Positions 58,985 to 64,000 of a stretch of 64,000 nt of DNA are shown here, piece by piece (position 1 is the stretch's first letter; each line of letters starts with the position of its first letter). The notes under the pieces are model-generated. The model was not told the origin of the DNA. It did not search any database and was given only the letters and a program-made list of their open reading frames with translations. Made by a program: the position numbers and the translations under genes. Source of the DNA: Piscinibacter sp. XHJ-5 (lineage in GTDB: Bacteria > Pseudomonadota > Gammaproteobacteria > Burkholderiales > Burkholderiaceae_C); contig NZ_CP123228.1 in assembly GCF_029855045.1 (NCBI RefSeq), forward strand, positions 1,798,001-1,862,000. The letters are read 5' to 3'.

Positions 58985-59293
58985 TCACGCGCCGGAGCTC
59001 TTCACACGGCCGCCTGCAATGCGCGCGCACGTGCCCGCCGGGAGGCTGATCCACTCGTCGCCCGCGTTGTCGCGCGTGGCGCGGCCGGCGCAGGCGTGCT
59101 GGGCCGTGCCGCAATCGTTCTGGCCGGCGCGTGCGACGCCGTAGCAACGCTCGCGCGGGAGATGGAACGTGCTGTCGCTGCCGGGCAGCGCGTGGGTGTA
59201 GCGCTGGATCGCAGCGAGCGCGACGAGCACTGCCCCGCCGAGGACGACGGCGTTGGCCACGCGATGCGACCTGGGCGGCGCGTCCTCGGTCAT
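58985..59293 (-). CDS. bufA: DUF2282 bufferin-like precursor (BufA family)
   Basis: A 102-residue protein matching DUF2282 bufferins. After a hydrophobic export segment (VANAVVLGGAVLVALAAI) the mature part reads ERCYGVARAGQNDCGTAQHA and continues CAGRATRD, GDEWISLPAGTC. The four cysteines C50, C61, C68 and C89 are the modification and disulfide sites of the family. Bufferins are thiooxazole-bearing copper-binding peptides matured by DUF692/DUF2063 proteins, here encoded 2 kb away on the opposite strand. The start overlaps the YeeE/YedE stop by ATGA. The export segment lacks an obvious AxA cleavage site, so it may stay membrane-anchored. Confidence 0.85.
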   Translation of the reverse strand: MTEDAPPRSHRVANAVVLGGAVLVALAAIQRYTHALPGSDSTFHLPRERCYGVARAGQNDCGTAQHACAGRATRDNAGDEWISLPAGTCARIAGGRVKSSGA

Positions 59294-60309
59294 TGCGATG
59301 CCTCTCCAGCGCGGTGAACGCCGACCACGTGCTGCGATGCCCACATCGCCGCCGCGATCGACAGGCACATCGTCGCGAACGCCAGCCACGCATAGGGGCG
59401 CAACAGCGGCATGCCGATCAGGATCAAGCCGTCGTTGCTGCCCGGAATCAGGAGGCTGCCCCAGGCCATCATCGCGCCGCCCAAGAGACAGCGCATCACG
59501 CTGAGCGCGGACACCGGTGTGCTGCGCCAGCGGCCTGCCGTCCACCCGCCCAGCACGGCGCCGACGTAGAGCGCCACCAGGCAGAGCACGCCCAACGCCA
59601 GCCGCATCGTCGCGCCGGAAGCCAGCTGCGCCAGCACGTCGGTGTAGGCCCATGCGCCCACCAGCAGAAGAATGATGACGAAGGTGACACCGATCACCGC
59701 GGTCGCCGCATGCGGTGACCAGATGCGGGCCGCGAGCCGACGCGCCCGCGCTTGTCCCCGTTCGCTGCAGCCGCCGGGATCAGCCCACACGGTCCACAGG
59801 GGCGGCCCGATTCTCCACGCCGCAAAGCCGGTGAACAGGAGCGCCACCCAGCCGGCCGCCTCCAGCACGGGCGAGCCTTCGGCCAGTTGCTGCGTCGCCG
59901 GCGTCCTGAAGAACACGCCGAGCGTCAGGCAGCCGACATAGAAGCCGACCGGCGTGGCGGCATAGTTCCATTCGCCCGAGCCGAATCGCGCGATCGCGCC
60001 GAACACGCAGGCCTTGTTGACCCAGGCGCCGAGCCCGAGCAGCGCGCCGCCGATGAAGGTCCACGCGCTCACTGCATAGGCCGACGGCGTGGCGGGAAGC
60101 GCACCGATCACGCTCGACAGCGCCAACCCTCCGGCCACCCACAGCGAGGCCTCGCCCATGGCAAGGAGGCGGTTCGCCCTGCGCTTGGCCAGCATTTCGT
60201 CGACGGCAGCGACGGTGCAGGTGGCACCCCGCTGGATGGCGAAGCCCATGACGCCGGCGCACAGCACCGAGACGAGCACTGCCGCGCTGATCAGCATGAG
60301 GTCCTGCAT
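59290..60309 (-). CDS. YeeE/YedE-family sulfur-compound transporter
   Basis: A 339-residue integral membrane protein with about nine to ten helices. The paired repeats GFAIQRGATCTVAAVDE and GAWVNKACVFGAIARFGSGE each carry a cysteine on a re-entrant helix, as in TsuA-type thiosulfate permeases; NDGLILIGMPLL is another family segment. It is translationally coupled to the bufferin-like gene and lies 11 bases after the carbonic anhydrase stop. It may import sulfur for, or respond to, copper or oxidant stress; this link is inferred from the coupling only. Confidence 0.85.
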   Translation of the reverse strand: MQDLMLISAAVLVSVLCAGVMGFAIQRGATCTVAAVDEMLAKRRANRLLAMGEASLWVAGGLALSSVIGALPATPSAYAVSAWTFIGGALLGLGAWVNKACVFGAIARFGSGEWNYAATPVGFYVGCLTLGVFFRTPATQQLAEGSPVLEAAGWVALLFTGFAAWRIGPPLWTVWADPGGCSERGQARARRLAARIWSPHAATAVIGVTFVIILLLVGAWAYTDVLAQLASGATMRLALGVLCLVALYVGAVLGGWTAGRWRSTPVSALSVMRCLLGGAMMAWGSLLIPGSNDGLILIGMPLLRPYAWLAFATMCLSIAAAMWASQHVVGVHRAGEASQ

Positions 60310-60319
60310 GGCCTGGACC

Positions 60320-60988
60320 TCATGCCGCCGCGCGGATCGCCGGCTGTCCGACGATGCCGTTGTGGAACTTGCAGACCTCCAGGATCGCGTCGTTGTTGTT
60401 GATCATCGACGTCTGCGGCCTGATGTAGCCGCTCGCGATGTCGAAAACCCAGCCGTGGATGAACGGATGGCCGCCGCGCGCCCAGGCGTCCTGGATGATG
60501 TTGGTCTTGCCGAGGTTGTAGACCTGCTCGACGACGTTGAGCTCCACCAGTCGGTCGAAGCGTGCGTGCTCATCCAGGGTCGCGAGCTGCGGCCAGAAGT
60601 AGTCCTGCGTGTCTTTCAGCGTGCGCAGCCAGTTGTCGATGAGACCGTGGTGTGCGTGCCCCATGGCCGCCTTCACGCCGCCGCAGCCATAGTGCCCGCA
60701 GACGATGACGTGCTTCACCTGGAGCACGTCCACCGCGTACTGCAGCACCGACAGCAGGTTCATGTCGGTCTGCACGACGAGGTTGGCGATGTTGCGATGG
60801 ACGAACATGTCGCCCTCGCGCGTGCCGGTGATGCGATCGGGCGGCACGCGAGAGTCCGAGCAGCCGATCCACAGGAACTCCGGATGCTGGCCTTGCGCCA
60901 GCTTGTCGAAGTACGCCGGGTCGAGTCGCAGCTGCTCGGCGACGAAGGCCTTGTTGTTGGCCAGCAGCTCTTCGATGCGCGCGATCAT
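60320..60988 (-). CDS. can: Beta-class carbonic anhydrase
   Basis: A 222-residue beta-carbonic anhydrase converting CO2 to bicarbonate. Zinc ligands are C43, H99 and C102, with the D45-R47 dyad in GCSDSRVPPD and VCGHYGCGGVKAA. The segment VHRNIANLV is standard. It begins 7 bases after the patatin stop (60996), so the two are co-transcribed. The C-terminal part is typical of the Can subfamily. Confidence 0.93.
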   Translation of the reverse strand: MIARIEELLANNKAFVAEQLRLDPAYFDKLAQGQHPEFLWIGCSDSRVPPDRITGTREGDMFVHRNIANLVVQTDMNLLSVLQYAVDVLQVKHVIVCGHYGCGGVKAAMGHAHHGLIDNWLRTLKDTQDYFWPQLATLDEHARFDRLVELNVVEQVYNLGKTNIIQDAWARGGHPFIHGWVFDIASGYIRPQTSMINNNDAILEVCKFHNGIVGQPAIRAAA

Positions 60989-60995
60989 GATGTTT

Positions 60996-62060
60996 TCAGA
61001 GGAACTCGCCCCGGATGTCGACGCTGGAGCGCTGACCGATGTCGCCGAAATGGCTCGCCAGCCAGCGATCGGCATGCGCCCGGCCCTTGTCGCGCAGGTG
61101 GGTGAGGAAGGTCCAGTCCGAGTTCAGCTTGCTCGACACGCCGTGGTGCACCATCTCCTCGTCCGCGCGGATCGAATGAATGAGCATCTGCTTCGCCTCG
61201 TCCTGCGACAGCTTGCCGCGCTCGATCAGCGAGGTGACGAAGGCGATGGCCCGCATCTCGCGCATCAGCGATGAATTGAAGCTCACCTCGTTGAGCCGGT
61301 TCAGGATCTCGGCCGCCGTGCGCGGACATCCGCGGCGCACGATGGGGTTGAGGTGCACGATCACGACGTCGCGCGAATCGCAGTGGTAGATGAGCGGGTA
61401 GATCGCCGGGTTGCCGACGTAGCCACCGTCCCAGTAGAACTCGCCGTCGATCTCGACCGCCTGGAACATGAACGGCAGGCACGCCGAGGCGAGAACCGCG
61501 TCGGCGGTGATGTCGCTGCATTGAAAGATGCGGACCTTGCAGGTTTCCACGTTGGTCGCCGCCAGGAAGAGCTTGATCGCCGAATGCTCGCGCATCGCCG
61601 CGAAGTCGACGTGGCGTTCCAGCACGTCGCGCAACGGGTTGAAGTTCCACGGGTTGAGCTGGTACGGCGAGAACAGCCGCGTGGCCATGTCCATCAGGAA
61701 GTAGCCGGGCGAATGGTCGAGCGAGAAGTCGCCCAGGTGCGCTGCCCACGGCATCGCCCTGTACGGGCTGTATCGCGACCCGGCCTCGGAAACCGCCCGC
61801 CAGAAGTTGGCGAGCGACTCGCGCGCGCCGTCGCGGCCGCCCTGCGTCCAACCGTACGCGAGCACCGCCGCATTCATCGCGCCGGCGCTGGTGGCGCTGA
61901 TGCCCTCGAAGGCAATGCGGCCATCCTCGATGAGCCGATCCAGCACACCCCACGCGAACGCGCCGTGCGCGCCGCCGCCTTGCAGGGCGAGGTTGATCGT
62001 CTTGATCTTGCTGTCGGCAGTGCCGGCGCGCGGCTTGCGCGTCTTGACGGACATGTCCAT
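60996..62060 (-). CDS. Patatin-like phospholipase
   Basis: A 354-residue cytoplasmic patatin. The oxyanion loop is LQGGGAHGAFAWG (27-39), the nucleophile S58 is in SATSAGAMNA and the catalytic Asp is in WDGGYVGNP, giving the Ser-Asp dyad. It is an acyl hydrolase of lipids or possibly polyhydroxybutyrate-granule-associated oligomers, since it follows the 3-hydroxybutyrate dehydrogenase gene, a pairing common in polyhydroxybutyrate-storing Burkholderiales. Confidence 0.9.
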   Translation of the reverse strand: MDMSVKTRKPRAGTADSKIKTINLALQGGGAHGAFAWGVLDRLIEDGRIAFEGISATSAGAMNAAVLAYGWTQGGRDGARESLANFWRAVSEAGSRYSPYRAMPWAAHLGDFSLDHSPGYFLMDMATRLFSPYQLNPWNFNPLRDVLERHVDFAAMREHSAIKLFLAATNVETCKVRIFQCSDITADAVLASACLPFMFQAVEIDGEFYWDGGYVGNPAIYPLIYHCDSRDVVIVHLNPIVRRGCPRTAAEILNRLNEVSFNSSLMREMRAIAFVTSLIERGKLSQDEAKQMLIHSIRADEEMVHHGVSSKLNSDWTFLTHLRDKGRAHADRWLASHFGDIGQRSSVDIRGEFL

Positions 62061-62120
62061 GGGGTTGTCTCGTGTGTGGTGTGTGGCTTCGTCGCAGGCG
62101 CTGCGAGGGCATTACAACGA

Positions 62121-62906
62121 TCAGTGCTGTGTCCAGCCGCCGTCCATCGTGATGGCGGCGGCCGTCATGGAGGCCCCTGCGTCGGACGCCAGGAACACCG
62201 CCAGCGCGGCCAGCTCCTCGACCTTGACGAACTCCTTGCGCGCCTGGTGCACGAGCATCACGTCGCGCACCACGTCTTCCGGCTTGATGCCATGCGCCTT
62301 CGCCTGGTCGGCGATCTGCTTCTCGACCAAAGGGGTTTTCACATAACCCGGGCAGATCGTGTTGCAGGTGATGCCGAACTCCGCCAGCTCGATGCCGACC
62401 GTCTTGCCCAGGCCGACCATGCCGTGCTTGGCCGCGACGTACGCCGACTTGAACGGCGATGCAGTGAGGCCGTGCGCGGAGGCCACGTTGACGATGCGGC
62501 CCCATCGCCGCTGCTTCATCCCGGGCACGACGGCCTTGATCAGGTGGAATGCCGACGACAGGTTGATCGCCAGCACCGAGTCCCATTTCTCGTCGGGAAA
62601 CTGCTCGACGGGCGCCACATGCTGGATGCCGGCGTTGTTGACGACGATGTCCACCTTGCCGAAGCGCGCCGTCGCCAGCTCGGCCATGGCGCGGATCTGA
62701 TCGGGCCGGCCCATGTCGGCGCCGGAGTACAGCACCTGCACGCCGAACTCGCGCTGCAGCTCGCTGCGGGTGGATTCGATCTCGTCGAGGTTGCCGAACC
62801 CGTTGAGCAGCACGTCGGCCCCTTGCTCGGCGAAGGCGCGTGCGATGCCGAGGCCGATGCCGCTGGTCGAGCCGGTGACGATGGCGGATTTCTGCTTGAG
62901 TTGCAT
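62121..62906 (-). CDS. bdhA: 3-hydroxybutyrate dehydrogenase
   Basis: A 261-residue short-chain dehydrogenase with TGSTSGIGLGIARAFA, NNAGIQHVAPVEQFP, the Ser of VASAHGLTASPFKSAY and YVAAK. HGLxASPxKSAYVAAKHG is diagnostic for 3-hydroxybutyrate dehydrogenase, which oxidises D-3-hydroxybutyrate to acetoacetate with NAD. It lies 60 bases upstream of the patatin gene, fitting a role in storage-polymer turnover. It also suits acetoacetate released by the fumarylacetoacetase of this window. Confidence 0.94.
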   Translation of the reverse strand: MQLKQKSAIVTGSTSGIGLGIARAFAEQGADVLLNGFGNLDEIESTRSELQREFGVQVLYSGADMGRPDQIRAMAELATARFGKVDIVVNNAGIQHVAPVEQFPDEKWDSVLAINLSSAFHLIKAVVPGMKQRRWGRIVNVASAHGLTASPFKSAYVAAKHGMVGLGKTVGIELAEFGITCNTICPGYVKTPLVEKQIADQAKAHGIKPEDVVRDVMLVHQARKEFVKVEELAALAVFLASDAGASMTAAAITMDGGWTQH

Positions 62907-62917
62907 GACGATGTCCT

Positions 62918-64000
62918 TCAAGGGGTGGGGCGGGCCGCGGAGAACGGAGTGGATCGCTGCGGCGCGTCGGCCTCGTCGGTACGGGTGAAGCGCAGGTGCG
63001 TGATGTCGGCAGGGAAGAACATGCTCCAGGTCCACTCGACGAAGATGCGGACCTTGCGGCCGAGCGTGGGCATCTGCAGCAGGTAGTGGGCGCGCCACAG
63101 CATCCACGCCGGCAGGCCGGTGAGCCGAAGCCCGAACACCTGCGCCACGCCCTTGAGGTGGCCGGTGGTCGCCATCATTCCCCTGGACACATGGCGGAAA
63201 GGCTCGGTGGGCCGGCGCTCGATGGCCGCGACGATGTTGCGCGCCAGCGCACGCGCCTGCGCCACCGCGAACTGCGCGGTCGGCGGGGCGAACTGCCCGG
63301 TCGCGGCGTTGCGCACCCATGCACAGTCGCCGACGGCCCAGACGTTCGTGACGCCGCTCACCGACATGTCAGGTCTCGTCTCGATGCGGCCGCGCCGGGT
63401 CGGCAACGCGAGCCCTTCGGCGAGGGGATTCGGCCGGGTGCCAATGGTGCAGATCACGGTCGATCCGGGAATGAATTCGCCACTGGAGAGCGTCACGCCG
63501 TCGGGGTCCACGCGCGCGGCGCGCGCCTTCAGCCGCACCGCGATGCGGCGCGATTGCAGCGAGCGCGCCGCGGCCAGGCCGAGCGACTCCGGCAGCTCGA
63601 GCAGCAGGCGGTCGGCGTCCTGCAGCACCGTCACCTTGAGCTCGTGCGGCTGCACCCGCGGGTAGTAGCGGATGGCGCTGCGGAGGAAGTCGCCGATGCC
63701 GCCCGCGACCTCGACACCCGAGAAGCCGCCGCCGATGACGATGAAGTGACCCAGGCGCTGCCGTTCGACGGGATCGCGCTCCAGCTCGATGCGCGCCACC
63801 CGCTGCAGCACGCGGTTGCGGATGTGCATCGCATCGCCCACCAGCTTCAGCGGCATCGCGTTGTGCGCGAGGCCCGGCACGAGGTCGACGTTGGCGCGTG
63901 TGCCGAAGGCGAACACCAGGTGCTCGTAGTCGATCGCGTGCACACCGGCCAGCGTGCGCGCCTCCAGACGCCGGCGCTCGAAGTCGACGCGCAGCACGCG
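62918..64000 (-). CDS. NAD(P)/FAD-dependent oxidoreductase (NDH-2-like), partial
   Basis: The C-terminal 360 residues of a flavoprotein; the N-terminus lies beyond the window. The NADH Rossmann motif FIVIGGGFSGVEVAGGIGDF, the second FAD segment SGVTNVWAVGDCAWV and the quinone-side PPTAQFAVAQARALARNI match type II NADH dehydrogenases. A C-terminal membrane-attaching region (LPAWMLWRAHYLLQMPTLGR) follows. It would oxidise NADH and pass electrons to quinone. It ends 11 bases before the bdhA start, so the genes share a transcript. Confidence 0.9.
   Translation of the reverse strand, partial: RVLRVDFERRRLEARTLAGVHAIDYEHLVFAFGTRANVDLVPGLAHNAMPLKLVGDAMHIRNRVLQRVARIELERDPVERQRLGHFIVIGGGFSGVEVAGGIGDFLRSAIRYYPRVQPHELKVTVLQDADRLLLELPESLGLAAARSLQSRRIAVRLKARAARVDPDGVTLSSGEFIPGSTVICTIGTRPNPLAEGLALPTRRGRIETRPDMSVSGVTNVWAVGDCAWVRNAATGQFAPPTAQFAVAQARALARNIVAAIERRPTEPFRHVSRGMMATTGHLKGVAQVFGLRLTGLPAWMLWRAHYLLQMPTLGRKVRIFVEWTWSMFFPADITHLRFTRTDEADAPQRSTPFSAARPTP

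Noticed and set aside
1..64000. CRISPR arrays, prophage, transposases, rRNA
   Set aside because: No spaced direct repeats, phage structural genes, DDE transposase motifs or rRNA segments were seen.

Overview
The window is a GC-rich, densely coded bacterial chromosome segment whose content points to a betaproteobacterium of the order Burkholderiales. The signs are orphan Bug/TctC solute-binding proteins, CaiB-type CoA-transferases, DUF692/DUF2063/DUF2282 genes, a BdhA-patatin pair and Burkholderiales-style hairpin repeats. No tRNA, rRNA, CRISPR array, prophage or complete insertion sequence was found. The species cannot be named from the sequence.

Layout. (1) 227-9481, minus strand: a tight nine-gene catabolic operon behind a GntR/UTRA regulator (Bug binding protein, two cupin proteins, CoA-transferase, crotonase-fold enzyme, AtuA-like protein, acyl-CoA dehydrogenase, SMP-30-type lactonase). 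Similar operator-like sites precede the regulator and the Bug gene. (2) 9541-13541: GST, an acyl-CoA synthetase flanked by remnants of a flavin monooxygenase and of a fumarylacetoacetate-hydrolase-family gene, and a divergent TetR regulator. Matching tandem palindromes sit at both edges. (3) 13612-15890: arsenic operon arsR-arsI-(deleted arsC)-arsC-aqpS from a probably leaderless promoter. (4) 16089-23615: PhoD-type phosphatase, UshA-type nucleotidase, a degenerate trypsin-like protein, a phytase-like secreted protein and an alpha/beta hydrolase. (5) 23932-29392: a TPR-bearing Ser/Thr kinase next to an ECF sigma factor lacking the usual acidic patch, plus small exported proteins.

(6) 29817-38065: a tyrosine/homogentisate-type operon (HMG-CoA lyase, CoA-transferase, Bug, HPPD, VOC protein, fumarylacetoacetase) divergent from lysR-cidA/lrgA-lrgB. 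(7) 38127-49566: an eleven-gene sugar-acid operon (galactonate dehydratase, KDPGal aldolase, gluconokinase, PfkB kinase, idonate dehydrogenase, one TRAP QM permease with two DctP proteins, a mannonate/gluconate-dehydratase-like enzyme and a gluconate 5-dehydrogenase-like SDR) divergent from a FadR-type regulator with paired operators. (8) 49597-52555: AraC remnant, small exported protein, HPP membrane protein ending in a 170-bp fold-back element, secreted beta-propeller. (9) 52608-60309: two-component system, then a split bufferin locus. DUF692 and DUF2063 genes run on the plus strand; the DUF2282 bufferin-like precursor, coupled to a YeeE/YedE transporter, lies about 2 kb away on the minus strand behind a class III cyclase. 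(10) 60320-64000: beta-carbonic anhydrase, patatin, 3-hydroxybutyrate dehydrogenase and a partial NDH-2-like flavoprotein.

The most notable systems are the split bufferin/YeeE locus, the kinase-sigma factor pair, and the AtuA/bicupin catabolic operon. The window also holds several genes caught in decay (two internal deletions, two end truncations, one frameshift).
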